DNA of 64,000 nucleotides from UBA6107 sp964533735 (GCA_964533735.1 CAZHMD010000013.1:1-64000); one strand, 5' to 3'. Numbered from the stretch's first letter, positions 23,672 to 33,258 are shown. The notes: a model not told the origin generated them from the letters alone. Translations and numbers: made by a program.

Positions 23672-25156
23672 TTACATGTCTTTGGATGCCCAGCGTGGAA
23701 TGAGGCGGTAGAAGAATTCCACCATAGTGTGCATGGCTTCGATCGAGATGCGCTCATTGACCCCGTGCACGCGGTGCACATCTTCCTGGGTAACGCGGAT
23801 GGGCGAGAAGCGGTAAACCTGGTCACTCACCTCATGGAAGTTGCGCGAGTCGGTGCCGCCGAGCATGATGTAAGGCGCCACCGCCGTGCCGGGGAAGAGT
23901 TCGCTGGTGACTGACGTGATGTGCTGATAAGCCGGACATTCCACATCCGAAACCGGGGACGCTTCCCAGGCTTTGTCCGGCATCGGCTCAAAGGTGACGC
24001 GCTCATCGTGGATGACCTTGCGCACACGCTCGCACACGGAGGCGATGGATTCTCCCTGCAGCAGGCGGAAATTGACCACCGCTTCCGCCATAGAAGGCAG
24101 CACGTTATCCTTTACCCCGCCTTTGATGATGGTGGGAGCCATGGTGGTGCGGATGGTGGCATCGGCTTCCGGTTTTTTGGCCAGCCTGGATTCGATGAGT
24201 CCTTTGAAGAGCCACAGGTTGGCGAACGCCAGCTGCATCACGGGTGACGCGGCTGCGCCTAATCCTTCAAACATGGGCAGGACAGCGCTGACGCGGGAGG
24301 GGAATTTGTGCTTCTGCAGGCGGTCAATGGCGGATGCCAGGATGCCAATAGCTGTAGCATTTGATGGGGTGGAGGAATGCCCGCCGCTGGCCTGCGCCTG
24401 CAGCTTGAGCGAAAGGTAGCCTTTCTCGGCGACGCCAATCATGGCTGCCAGTCCTTCCACGCCCGGGATCATATCATCGTAAATCGAGCCGCCTTCGTCG
24501 ATGACCGACTGCACGTGAATGCCTTTGGCTTTGAGGTGCGCCACCACCGCCACCGCGCCTGAACCGAGCACTTCCTCGTTGTGGCTGAAGGACAGCATTA
24601 CGGTGCGTTCCGGCTGGTAATTGTTCTTGATGAGTTGTTCCACCGCCTCGAATACGGCGATCAACTGGTTCTTGATATCCATGCTGCCGCGACCCCAGAT
24701 AAAGCCGTCAGCGATCTCGCCTGAAAATGGCGCGTGTGTCCATTCCGATAAGGTATGTTCATCAGCGGGGACAACATCCTGGTGCGCCATGAAGACGATC
24801 GGGTCGAGTTGGCTGTTGGACCCTTTCCAGGTATACAGCAGGCTGTAGCCATCCAGGATTTCTTTTTTGAGGATGGAATGTGCGAGCGGGTATTGTTTTG
24901 CTAGTTTGGTTTGCAGCACCTTAAAGTTGGCTTTCTCATCCTGCTCCACATCTTCATGTGAAATGGTCTCCACTTTGATGACCGATGAGAGGTTCCTGGC
25001 AGCATCCAGCGGGTCAACAGCCAGTTTGGGCAGGGAGGGATTGTACTCAATGTAAACATTGGAGGCGCGCCGTGAGAACAGCATCATGCGCACGAGCAGG
25101 AAGGCGGCGACCAGCAAGACCACAGCGATGACAATGACGAATATAGGGAGGAACAT
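23672..25156 (-). CDS. M20 family metallopeptidase with membrane anchor
   Basis: 494 residues. Residues 4-27 form a membrane anchor, so the enzyme probably faces outward. The M20 zinc residues are visible in order: MAHQDVVP (His), GRGSMDIK (Asp), HNEEVLGSGA (catalytic Glu and ligand), VIDEGGSIYDD, and GGTDSRNFHEV near the end. The dimerisation domain lies at about 250-370. Length and pattern fit the carboxypeptidase S / PM20D1 group that hydrolyses peptides or N-acyl amino acids. GAGG precedes the ATG. The neighbours do not narrow the substrate. Confidence 0.9.
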   Translation of the reverse strand: MFLPIFVIVIAVVLLVAAFLLVRMMLFSRRASNVYIEYNPSLPKLAVDPLDAARNLSSVIKVETISHEDVEQDEKANFKVLQTKLAKQYPLAHSILKKEILDGYSLLYTWKGSNSQLDPIVFMAHQDVVPADEHTLSEWTHAPFSGEIADGFIWGRGSMDIKNQLIAVFEAVEQLIKNNYQPERTVMLSFSHNEEVLGSGAVAVVAHLKAKGIHVQSVIDEGGSIYDDMIPGVEGLAAMIGVAEKGYLSLKLQAQASGGHSSTPSNATAIGILASAIDRLQKHKFPSRVSAVLPMFEGLGAAASPVMQLAFANLWLFKGLIESRLAKKPEADATIRTTMAPTIIKGGVKDNVLPSMAEAVVNFRLLQGESIASVCERVRKVIHDERVTFEPMPDKAWEASPVSDVECPAYQHITSVTSELFPGTAVAPYIMLGGTDSRNFHEVSDQVYRFSPIRVTQEDVHRVHGVNERISIEAMHTMVEFFYRLIPRWASKDM

Positions 25157-25274
25157 TTTTACCTCGGAAGAACGGAGTGTTGGTTTAGTTCTTGACGAGA
25201 ATGGATATGCGGGTAATGCCCATTCTCAACCAGTGACTGAAATCGGATTATAGCATTGACAGTGCATAAATGCG

Positions 25275-25300
25275 AAGTGGCTCGCACAGGCGAGCCACTT
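25275..25300 (-). terminator. Hairpin after the CBS-domain gene
   Basis: Perfect 10-bp arms AAGTGGCTCG / CGAGCCACTT with a 6-nt loop. There is no clear T run, so it may act as an RNA-stabilising 3' end rather than an intrinsic terminator. Confidence 0.55.
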
Positions 25301-25317
25301 TAGTCATCGAATACAGA

Positions 25318-25758
25318 TTAAAGCTGTATTTCCTGCCCCAGCATGTAGTTCTCAAGTCCCTTAATCAAGGCATCTTTGTCCTTTAAGAGGACCTTCACGA
25401 CGTCACCTATGGAGATCACGCCAACCACCTTGCCGTCTTTTACAACAGGCAGGTGGCGGATGCGTTTGTCGGACATTTGCGCCATGCAGGTTTCGGCAGA
25501 TTGCTCCGGGCTGACATAGTACACTTTTGAGGTCATCACGTCTTTGACGGGCGTGGTCACCGGATTGCCAAGCAGGGTACCGCGGCGGGCATAATCCCTT
25601 TCGGAGAAAATTCCTTTCACAGTGTCGCCGTCCATCACCATCACTGCACCGATCTGTTTCTCTGTCATCAACTTCAGGGCATCCAGGATGGTTGCCTCAG
25701 GTTTGACGGAGTAAACCGCATGCCCTTTATTTTCCAGGATTGATTTGACCGTTGCCAT
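25318..25758 (-). CDS. CBS-domain pair protein
   Basis: 146 residues made of two CBS motifs (about 8-65 and 76-135) and nothing else. IGAVMVMDGDTVKGIFSERD and RHLPVVKDGKVVGVISIGDV are the two typical strands and turns; the FSERDYARR segment is common in stand-alone bacterial CBS pairs. Such pairs bind adenine nucleotides (AMP, ATP, SAM) or NADH and regulate partners. No partner is fused here. AGGAGG lies upstream of the ATG. Confidence 0.9.
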   Translation of the reverse strand: MATVKSILENKGHAVYSVKPEATILDALKLMTEKQIGAVMVMDGDTVKGIFSERDYARRGTLLGNPVTTPVKDVMTSKVYYVSPEQSAETCMAQMSDKRIRHLPVVKDGKVVGVISIGDVVKVLLKDKDALIKGLENYMLGQEIQL

Positions 25759-25881
25759 TTTTTCCTCCTACCAACGAGTAATGGGTTAACTGATACTTAA
25801 TCATAGCCCATTTGGCGGATAAATTCAACTTTTCAGGGGTATTGGTGGCGGTACATTTTGATGAATTTCGCAGCAACGGGA

Positions 25882-28566
25882 TTATTCGATCAATTTTTGC
25901 CGCCGGGCGAAATCCACCGCTTCATCGCGGGAGTGCACATCCAGCTTATTATAGATGCTCTTGATGTGGAATCTAACGGTGTTCGCAGAAACAGTCAGTC
26001 CTTCGGCGATCTCGGTACTGGTCTTGTGGGTGGCGAGGTAACTGAGGATCTCTTTCTCGCGCGTACTTAACCCGGCTGATTTTTGTTGTTTTAACCCAAC
26101 GTGGTTCTTTGCATCTCCCGGGAGATCCAGATTTGGATATGCCTTTGCCAACCCCAGTATAAAGTCGATGTCTGCAGCCAGGGACGGTTCGAAGGTTAAC
26201 CCTTCCAGCAATTCAATGCCTGCTTCGTCTTTATCCAGAAGTATGGAATAGGCGCGTTCAGCCAGTATAAACTCAAGGGCTTTGCAGAGGTGTTTCAGGG
26301 CTTCCTCATTGTCCCCCAACCTGAAGTAGCAGATCGCCTGCATTACCTGAGCATCTGCAACGTACATGCGGGTACCGGTTCTTTCGGAATCTTTCTGAAC
26401 CAACGCGAGCCACTTTAATGCTTCTGGGTATCGCTTGTTGGTATACAGGATTCTCGCACGCGCCCGGCACAGGATGGCATCAGAATGGTTGAAATCACTT
26501 TCACTCATCTCCTCCTGTATATTAAACCATCTGCAATTGGATTTCAAGCGCCCAGGTTCAACACCTAACAAGATCAAATAGGCGTCCAGATAATTTAAAT
26601 ACCACGTGGAAACCAGCGAAGTTAATGGCCTCAGATCTTCCAGTATCTTGAAAACCTCTTCTTTGTGACCCATTTTCCACAAGACCGCGCTTTTTATCCC
26701 CTGAGTGGTAATGGTGGTATCTGCCTGGTGCCATTGTTGACCCAGCCTGACGCCTTCATCAGCCATTTCAATTGCGGAAGCGAAATTGCCACGAAACAAG
26801 AATACCTCGGCACGGTTGGCATAGAGATTACCCAATGCCGGATAACGCTCTGCCTGGCCGGGGTTTTTCTCCAACACTTTTTTTATCGTTGCAGCTGTCA
26901 ATAAATCCGCTTGTTGAATCTGACCCATCATAAGCAATAACCTGACTTTTGCTGAAGAAGCCAGGATGTAAATATGCATACAATCGCCGTGATAACAAGT
27001 TTCAACAGCTTCGCTGTAAGCTTCGAGAGCTTCCGTGTGCATCCCGCCGCCTTCCAAAGCATTGGCAAGAGAAATTAAAGTAACCCCTCGATTTAAAGTA
27101 TCCTTACAGTCTAGATTGATCAATGCCTGGCTGGCGGCTTTAATGGTCTTCTCGTTATCTCCCCTTAACCAGTGGATATAAGACTGAACCGCCAGCATCC
27201 TGCCTACAACCATACGCCGTTCACTTTTCAGGCTCATGGTTCTGAGGGAGTTCTCGGCGATTAATAGATAATGTTCAGCATCCTCACATCTGCCGGTATA
27301 GGCAAGCAGCCACGCATTAGCAATGGGTAATTCAGGTCTGGATTGAAGGACGGCTACTGGCAGCTTGCTGACCAGTTCAGATTGCCTTACAAGCTCGGAA
27401 TTATCCATCATTAGGAAGATATTATTTTCGACCAGAGAGACTGCCCGGTCATAATCTTCACAACGAAGCGCATGATCAACCGCGGCAGTAACACGGCCAT
27501 TCTTTTCGTACCATTCACTCGCCCTGGCATGCAGCTTGCGGACCCGGTCTGCGGGCAATTGTTTTAACCTTACGCGCAAAAGATGCAAAAACAAACCGTG
27601 GAAGCGATACCACTCACGCTGCTCATCCACGGGCATGAGGAAAAGGTTTTCCTGTTCCAACTGTTTGAGTAATTTATTGGCATCATCACGCCCGGTAACG
27701 CAGGCACACAAGGATGCGTTAAGCGAATCCAGGATGGAAATACCCATCAAAAAATCCTGCACGTCTGGCAGCAGTACGGTGAAAACTTCTGAAACCAGGT
27801 AATCGTGGATTAAAGGGTTCGAGATATCAATTGCCAGGATTCCATTTTTATCTGCCGCAGCGATCGCTGCCAATTGGATCCCGAATACCCAACCCTCGGA
27901 TTTTTCAACCAGGGTATTCACATCCTGTAGTGAAAATTCGGGTAAATTCATTTTGTGGAATAAGTCGCAGGTTTCGTTAGTTGAAAACTCCAGTTCACCC
28001 ACGCGAATTTCGATAAGACCGCCCTTGGCGCGTAATTTTGCCAGGGGCCAATCCGGTTCCTGGTGACTGGTAATGACCATATTCATGTTCGCGGGAAGAT
28101 GTTCTACCAGGAATTTCAGTTCAGACAGAATTACCTGATTGGTGACGTGATGCAGGTCGTCCATAACGATGACGATACTGCGTTTCGCCCGAGACATCTT
28201 GTTAATCATGTGAACGAGGCTTCGATGAATATCGATATCCTGTAGTTCAGGATGATAGAAATTCACCGGACTAACGAATTTAGGAAGGACAACCTGGATG
28301 GCAGCCATAAGATATTGCCAAAACGTGGAAGGATGGTTATCTGTTTCTTCAACTGAAAACCAGGCAACCTCGCCATTATGAAGATGAGCCCATTCACTGA
28401 CCAGTGAGGATTTTCCAAAACCCGGAGGAGCTAGCACCAGGGCAACTTTTACATCCGGATCAAACACCCGGTTCAATTTATGGATCAACCGCAGGCGCGT
28501 TACAACATCCGCGTTTTGCGGTGGGATCTGTACTTTTGAGGTGAGGATGACGCGGTCTTGTTTCAT
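25882..28566 (-). CDS. MalT-like STAND/LuxR transcriptional regulator 2
   Basis: 894 residues, the same architecture as the regulator near 15-17.7 kb. Walker A is APPGFGKSSLV, Walker B SIVIVMDDLHHV; the helical repeat region runs about 380-790; the LuxR domain is at the C-terminus (LSTREKEILSYLATHKTSTE). The two regulators are clearly related but diverged along their whole length. It diverges from the oppA-like gene across a 345-bp gap, so it may control that transporter, perhaps with a peptide or sugar as the inducer. No clear ribosome-binding site precedes its ATG. Confidence 0.9.
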   Translation of the reverse strand: MKQDRVILTSKVQIPPQNADVVTRLRLIHKLNRVFDPDVKVALVLAPPGFGKSSLVSEWAHLHNGEVAWFSVEETDNHPSTFWQYLMAAIQVVLPKFVSPVNFYHPELQDIDIHRSLVHMINKMSRAKRSIVIVMDDLHHVTNQVILSELKFLVEHLPANMNMVITSHQEPDWPLAKLRAKGGLIEIRVGELEFSTNETCDLFHKMNLPEFSLQDVNTLVEKSEGWVFGIQLAAIAAADKNGILAIDISNPLIHDYLVSEVFTVLLPDVQDFLMGISILDSLNASLCACVTGRDDANKLLKQLEQENLFLMPVDEQREWYRFHGLFLHLLRVRLKQLPADRVRKLHARASEWYEKNGRVTAAVDHALRCEDYDRAVSLVENNIFLMMDNSELVRQSELVSKLPVAVLQSRPELPIANAWLLAYTGRCEDAEHYLLIAENSLRTMSLKSERRMVVGRMLAVQSYIHWLRGDNEKTIKAASQALINLDCKDTLNRGVTLISLANALEGGGMHTEALEAYSEAVETCYHGDCMHIYILASSAKVRLLLMMGQIQQADLLTAATIKKVLEKNPGQAERYPALGNLYANRAEVFLFRGNFASAIEMADEGVRLGQQWHQADTTITTQGIKSAVLWKMGHKEEVFKILEDLRPLTSLVSTWYLNYLDAYLILLGVEPGRLKSNCRWFNIQEEMSESDFNHSDAILCRARARILYTNKRYPEALKWLALVQKDSERTGTRMYVADAQVMQAICYFRLGDNEEALKHLCKALEFILAERAYSILLDKDEAGIELLEGLTFEPSLAADIDFILGLAKAYPNLDLPGDAKNHVGLKQQKSAGLSTREKEILSYLATHKTSTEIAEGLTVSANTVRFHIKSIYNKLDVHSRDEAVDFARRQKLIE

Positions 28567-28911
28567 ATTGAGACAGGCTGCAAATAAGTCTAAATTCCGA
28601 TGATTAATTATAGATTAATAAAAAATTTCCAATGCGATTTATTTTGTATTCACTAAAGTCTGATTCAGACCAATATTAAATTCATGATGAGTGCGTTAAT
28701 CTGAAATTAAGACTGGTACCCAAAATAACCACCCAAATAAGGGGAAGAAAAGCGCTCAAGCAATCCTTAAGATAAATGTGACATAAAGCCACCAACCGGT
28801 GGGATTCTCGTAATCACCTTACCAAAGTTTAGAAAAAAAAAGGAGGTAACTATCAAGTATGTAGATATGTTCGCATCAATAAACGCCCAATTTACGAATC
28901 GGAGGAGTTAC
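28567..28911. promoter_or_regulatory. Divergent control region of regulator 2 and oppA
   Basis: AT-rich, no gene. Seen in order: a 13-bp perfect palindrome GTCTGA-T-TCAGAC (28658-28670), a possible operator; a short hairpin CCACC-AACC-GGTGG (about 28791-28804); and a strong AGGAGGT (28841-28847) followed 11 bases later by ATG-TAG (28859-28864), a start codon directly followed by a stop. The oppA start itself has its own GGAGGAG. Confidence 0.5.
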
Positions 28912-30588
28912 ATGAAATCAAGTCGTTGGTTCAAAGGAATAGTTTTGATCATTGTTCTGGCAATGGTCCTGGCTGCCTGCCAAAAAGCGCCGGAGGCACC
29001 AAGCCAGACAATCCGTGTCAATATGGGGACGTTCCCCGATTTGATCGACCCGCAAAAAAGTTCATTCATTAATGAAATCGCGACCCTGCAAAACATCTAC
29101 GAAGGTCTGACGCGATTGAACACCAAGATGGAAACTGAACCGGCTGCCGCGGAGAAATGGGAATACAACGCGGACGCCACCGAGATCACATTTACATTAC
29201 GGAAGAACCTCAAGTACAGCGATGGCAGCCTACTGAACGCCAAACGCTTTGAGTACGCCCTGTTCCGCTTGTTGGACCCCGCAACCGCTGGTGAGTATTC
29301 CGGTGCCATCGATACAGTGGTTGGCGCTGTGGCTTACCGCAATGGTGACCTGGCTGATCCGGCTGCGCTGCAAACCTTGAAAGAAGCTGTAGCGATCAAA
29401 GCGCTGGATACCAAGGGAGAGGCATGCACCGACTATGAACAAAAAGACTGCCTTATCCTGAAGCTCAACCTGACCCAGCCTACTCCTTATATGCACACAA
29501 TCCTCTACATGTGGGTAGCCTATCCTGTGAAACAGGAATTAGTGGAAGCCGGTGGAGAAACCTGGTGGTTAACCGCCTCGAACCATGTGGGTAATGGACC
29601 CTTCAAGCTGGTTGGAATGGAACAAGCCTCCTATATGACTTTCGAACCCAATCCGAACTACTGGCGCGGCGTCCCCAAGTTCAACCTGGATTTCCGCTAC
29701 ATCGTTGATACCGCGGTTGCTTTTGAAGCCTATAAGAATGACGAGTTTGATGTTATCCCGTTAGCGGCTGAAGATCTACTGACCGTCCAGGCAGATGAAG
29801 TGCTCAACGCCCAGGCACAAATCTACGCTGGTTCCTGCACATATGCCTTCTTCTTCCCGCCATTCAAGGAACCCTTTACAGATCCCAAGGTGCGCCAGGC
29901 ATTTGCGTATGCAACAGACCGCGACGCCTGGGTATCTGACATTATGCAAGGTCTTGGGACTTCTACATTGACCTGGATTCCCGAAGGCTGGCCTGGCTAT
30001 GATGACAGTGAAGACCGCTGGGCTTATGATCCCGAAAAAGCCAAGCAGGCACTGGCAGAATCCACTTATGGCAGCGTTGAAAATCTGCCTGAGATCAAAT
30101 TAACCTTCAGCGACTCACCCCGCAACCGCACCCGCTTTGAGTGGCTGGCGAACAACTGGAAAGAAAGTCTGGGTGTTGAAGTGGTATTGGACCCAACTGA
30201 GGCAACCACCTACACTGCCTTGACCAAAGAAAAAGAAACCATGCCGCAGACATTTTACCTGGGCTGGTGCGCGGATTATCCTGATCCACAAAACTGGCTG
30301 AGCATCTACTGGATGACGTCTTCTCCATATGCTGAAAAATACGGATATTCCAATCCAGCAATGGATGAACTCATGATGCAGGCAGATGTTGAGATGGATC
30401 CCGCAAAACGTATGCAGCTCTACGTTGACGCTCAGAAACTGCTTGTGGCAGATGCGGTGAACGCCTTCATGTACAACAGGGTAAATTCCTACCTGATCAA
30501 ACCATGGGTCAAGGGTTTTGTGACCACCCCGATGGACGCTGGCTGGCCCGGACAAATGGACCCGCTCACCATCACGATCGAAAAGTAA
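28912..30588 (+). CDS. oppA: Peptide ABC transporter substrate-binding lipoprotein
   Basis: 558 residues, SBP family 5 (OppA/DppA). The signal peptide ends in the lipobox VLAAC (about Cys23), so it is lipid-anchored outside the membrane. TFPDLIDPQKSS, the LRKNLKYSDGSLLNAKRFEYA segment (shown here in part), NHVGNGPFKL and PNPNYWRGVPKF are family motifs. It delivers oligopeptides or similar solutes to a permease. The ATG with GGAGGAG was chosen over one 45 bases upstream. Only one permease gene follows; no second permease or ATPase is encoded nearby. A strong hairpin follows the stop. Confidence 0.9.
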   Translation: MKSSRWFKGIVLIIVLAMVLAACQKAPEAPSQTIRVNMGTFPDLIDPQKSSFINEIATLQNIYEGLTRLNTKMETEPAAAEKWEYNADATEITFTLRKNLKYSDGSLLNAKRFEYALFRLLDPATAGEYSGAIDTVVGAVAYRNGDLADPAALQTLKEAVAIKALDTKGEACTDYEQKDCLILKLNLTQPTPYMHTILYMWVAYPVKQELVEAGGETWWLTASNHVGNGPFKLVGMEQASYMTFEPNPNYWRGVPKFNLDFRYIVDTAVAFEAYKNDEFDVIPLAAEDLLTVQADEVLNAQAQIYAGSCTYAFFFPPFKEPFTDPKVRQAFAYATDRDAWVSDIMQGLGTSTLTWIPEGWPGYDDSEDRWAYDPEKAKQALAESTYGSVENLPEIKLTFSDSPRNRTRFEWLANNWKESLGVEVVLDPTEATTYTALTKEKETMPQTFYLGWCADYPDPQNWLSIYWMTSSPYAEKYGYSNPAMDELMMQADVEMDPAKRMQLYVDAQKLLVADAVNAFMYNRVNSYLIKPWVKGFVTTPMDAGWPGQMDPLTITIEK

Positions 30589-30603
30589 TTTCAACTACAA
30601 AAA

Positions 30604-30631
30604 GGTCTGGCTGGTGAAAACCAGCCAGACC
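30604..30631 (+). promoter_or_regulatory. Intercistronic hairpin after oppA
   Basis: Perfect 12-bp stem GGTCTGGCTGGT / ACCAGCCAGACC closed by a GAAA loop, with no T run. It would protect the oppA mRNA 3' end and let the binding protein be made in excess over the permease. Confidence 0.65.
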
Positions 30632-30715
30632 AAAAATGAATAGCATCTTCGCAATCATCCAACATTTTTATTTTTTTGATCTGTTTGTCACAAGATTTGA
30701 ATGAGAGGCAATAAA

Positions 30716-31705
30716 ATGGCAGTTATCACACAAACCAAGAGTCAAATCGTGAGCTTAAACGAGCTTACCACACCGCCGCGTAGCCTGTTCAAAGACGCCT
30801 GGTCCCGCCTGAGCCGCAACAAAGGCGCAGTGGTTTCCATGGTGATCATTGTCATTTTCTTTCTCATCGCGTTGTTTGCCAATGTGATCGTACCTCACAA
30901 CCCGCTGGAGATAACCTCAGGTAAAAAATTCCTGCCACCAGTGTGGGTGGCAGAAGGACCGACCGGAGCCGCAGGTGAAGCATCTTATATATTCGGTACC
31001 GACAGCCTGGGCAGGGATGTCTTGAGCCGCACGATCTACGGCGCACGCGTTTCCATGATCGTGGGGCTTGTTCCAACAGCTATCATCCTACTGGTCGGCA
31101 CCATTGTGGGCTTGTATTCTGGGTATGCTGGCGGGAAGGTAGATAACCTGCTGATGCGCCTCACGGATGTGATCTACGCATTCCCCGACCTGCTCTTTTT
31201 TATTATTGTAATGATCGCTCTGCGCGATACAGCCCTGGGACAGATGTTGAACGGTTTGCTGCTGTTATTCAGCGCGCTGGCATTCGTTAACTGGGTTGGC
31301 GTGGCGCGCATTGTGCGCGGACAGGTGCTGTCACTCAAAGAGAAGGAATTTGTGGAAGCTGCGCGCGCCATTGGCGCGAAAAAAAGCCGAATCATGTTCC
31401 GCCACCTGCTTCCTAACAGCCTGGGTCCGGTCATCATCATCGCTGCCACTTCCATTCCCATGATGATCATCACTGAAGCCATTTTGGGTTACCTCGGTCT
31501 TGGTTTGCGCCCATCGACCAACCAGGCAGATTTCTTCCTGACCTCGTGGGGCTCTTTACTCCTCGACGGGCAAACTGCCATCAATGCACAGCCATGGGCT
31601 CTGCTGACCCCGGCCATATTTGTGGCAATCATTGTGCTCTCATTCACTTTCCTTGGCGATGGACTGCGCGATGCCTTTGATCCCCGTTTGCAGGGAACCC
31701 AGTAA
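30716..31705 (+). CDS. oppC: Peptide ABC transporter permease (OppC/DppC type)
   Basis: 329 residues with six membrane spans. The N-terminal DAWSRLSRNKGAVVSMVIIV is the OppC_N segment; GTDSLGRDVLSRTIYGARVS is typical of OppC/DppC; the EAA loop that contacts the ATPase reads EAARAIGAKKSRIMFRHLLP. An OppC needs an OppB partner and ATPases, which are missing from both sides. AGAGG precedes the ATG chosen, five codons inside the longest frame. It is followed by a terminator, so the operon is just oppA-oppC. Confidence 0.92.
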   Translation: MAVITQTKSQIVSLNELTTPPRSLFKDAWSRLSRNKGAVVSMVIIVIFFLIALFANVIVPHNPLEITSGKKFLPPVWVAEGPTGAAGEASYIFGTDSLGRDVLSRTIYGARVSMIVGLVPTAIILLVGTIVGLYSGYAGGKVDNLLMRLTDVIYAFPDLLFFIIVMIALRDTALGQMLNGLLLLFSALAFVNWVGVARIVRGQVLSLKEKEFVEAARAIGAKKSRIMFRHLLPNSLGPVIIIAATSIPMMIITEAILGYLGLGLRPSTNQADFFLTSWGSLLLDGQTAINAQPWALLTPAIFVAIIVLSFTFLGDGLRDAFDPRLQGTQ

Positions 31706-31798
31706 TCGGCAAGATTAACGTAGAGGACTTAATTTTATCTTCAACAAACATTCCCTGGACCTGATCTGATTCGTTTCTGGTCCCTTGATCCTCCTTAT

Positions 31799-31836
31799 GA
31801 TTTGGACCGGTGGTGTGACCGGTCTAAATCATTTTA
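31799..31836 (+). terminator. Terminator after oppC
   Basis: GATTT.GACCGGT pairs with ACCGGTC.AAATC across a 6-nt loop, followed by ATTTT. It lies about 95 nt past the oppC stop. Confidence 0.7.
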
Positions 31837-31949
31837 ATGGTGTATTCGACCTATAAGAAAGGTGGCCTATTTCTTAAAGGTTAGATTCGATAGATCAAAT
31901 AACTATTCGGAGGGTTATTCTGGATGGAACAGAAGCGCCATAATCTCTG

Positions 31950-31980
31950 TATAATAATGAAATGGTGGGGGTTTCCCCAA
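31950..31980 (+). promoter_or_regulatory. Promoter of the second Ig-like lipoprotein gene
   Basis: A perfect TATAAT at 31950-31955 is followed by a short hairpin TGGGG-GTTT-CCCCA in the predicted leader and by AGGAGA before the ATG. No convincing -35 was found. Confidence 0.5.
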
Positions 31981-31996
31981 CAGACAGGAGAAGAAA

Positions 31997-33196
31997 ATGA
32001 GAAGGTCGTTGCGATACTTGGTCCTTGTGATAGTGTTCCTTTTTGGACTTGTTTCTTGTAATTTTCCCTTTGGCAGCCAATCCACAACACCTGATGAGAA
32101 TGCGATCAATACCTCAGTTGCTCAAACCCTGATTGCCCTTGACGGACCAGCCTCCACGGAAGCGGTCAATCTCCCAACAGCAGGTGCGCCACCCACCATT
32201 ACCTCTGCTCCACTACCCACCGCTGGTTTACCCACTGTTGGTCCGACAGTTTCACCGCCAACACTGACTCCCACCCAGGATACCTGTAACCGCGCCGAAT
32301 GGGTCGAAGATGTGACGATTCCGGATGGAAGCGTTTTGCTGCCAAACAAAGACTTTGTTAAAACCTGGCGGGTCAAGAACGTCGGCACCTGTACCTGGAC
32401 AACCAGTTATGCAGTGGTTTATTTCAGTGGTGATCAAATGGGCGCACCGGCAGCTACCAGCCTACTTGGTAACATAGCCCCAGGAGCCACAGTTGACCTT
32501 TCAGTTAATATGAAATCCCCTGGCACCAATGGTGAATATACGGGAAACTTTAAACTGCGCAGTGATACCGGACTCATTTTTGGTACCGGGTCCTCCTTCA
32601 ACTCCCCCATTTATGCCCAAATTAAAGTGAGTTCCATCATGCTTCTGCCCGGGCTTGATTTTAGCGGGATCATTGAATTGATGCCGCTTGAGACCCTGGT
32701 TTATAATTTTGCCAGCAATTACTGCTCAGCCAGCTGGCGCAATGCTACCGCACCCGGTACCCTGCCGTGCCCCGGCTCCACCTCGGACGCAACCGGTTAC
32801 GTTGTACGCAACGATGATCCAAAGCTCTCCAATGGCACCACTTACAATGGCGTTGCCCTGGTCACTCACCCGCAATGGATTGCGGGCGGCTCAATTTCGG
32901 GCACATTCCCTGTACTAGCGGTGCAAAATGGGATGAAATTCCGTGCCACGCTTGGCTGCCGCTTTGACGGCTCGGCGTGTGCTGTGCGCTACTTCCTGCG
33001 CTATTACGAAGAGGGAGTGGCAGGATTGAAGCAATTAAACCAGTGGGATCTGGATTACGCGGATGCTCCCCTGAAAGTTGATGTTGACCTTTCCTCGCTC
33101 GCCGGCAAGAATATCATCTTTGTGCTTCAGGTTGTTGCGCTTGACAGCCCCGACCAGGATTGGGCTCAATGGGTTAACCCCAGGATCATAAAGTAA
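31997..33196 (+). CDS. Lipoprotein with NBR1-type Ig-like domain, second copy
   Basis: 399 residues, a paralogue of the lipoprotein at 7.8-9.0 kb. Lipobox GLVSC (Cys21), then a Thr/Pro linker to residue 93, then the Ig-like domain (WVEDVTIPDGSVL, KTWRVKNVGTCTW, NGEYTGNFKLRSD). The C-terminal region, about 230-399, repeats the paired-Cys domain of the first copy (LVYNFASNYCSASWR, GMKFRATLGCRF, WAQWVNPRIIK). The same order in two separate loci argues that both domains work as a unit. Function unknown; a surface adhesion or binding role is a guess. Confidence 0.75.
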   Translation: MRRSLRYLVLVIVFLFGLVSCNFPFGSQSTTPDENAINTSVAQTLIALDGPASTEAVNLPTAGAPPTITSAPLPTAGLPTVGPTVSPPTLTPTQDTCNRAEWVEDVTIPDGSVLLPNKDFVKTWRVKNVGTCTWTTSYAVVYFSGDQMGAPAATSLLGNIAPGATVDLSVNMKSPGTNGEYTGNFKLRSDTGLIFGTGSSFNSPIYAQIKVSSIMLLPGLDFSGIIELMPLETLVYNFASNYCSASWRNATAPGTLPCPGSTSDATGYVVRNDDPKLSNGTTYNGVALVTHPQWIAGGSISGTFPVLAVQNGMKFRATLGCRFDGSACAVRYFLRYYEEGVAGLKQLNQWDLDYADAPLKVDVDLSSLAGKNIIFVLQVVALDSPDQDWAQWVNPRIIK

Positions 33197-33210
33197 GTTA
33201 GAGAACTCTA

Positions 33211-33244
33211 AAAAAAGAGAGTCCGCAAGGGCTCTCTTTTTTCT
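33211..33244 (+). terminator. Intrinsic terminator
   Basis: AAAAAAGAGAG.CC-GCAA-GG.CTCTCTTTTTT, a strong stem and T run 15 nt after the lipoprotein stop. Confidence 0.9.
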
Positions 33245-33246
33245 GT

Positions 33247-33258
33247 TAGAATCGCAGT
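33247..33258 (+). promoter_or_regulatory. -10 box of a probably leaderless yabE-like mRNA
   Basis: TAGAAT (33247-33252) lies exactly six bases before the ATG and there is no ribosome-binding site, so transcription should begin at the start codon. The preceding terminator occupies the -35 region. Confidence 0.5.
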
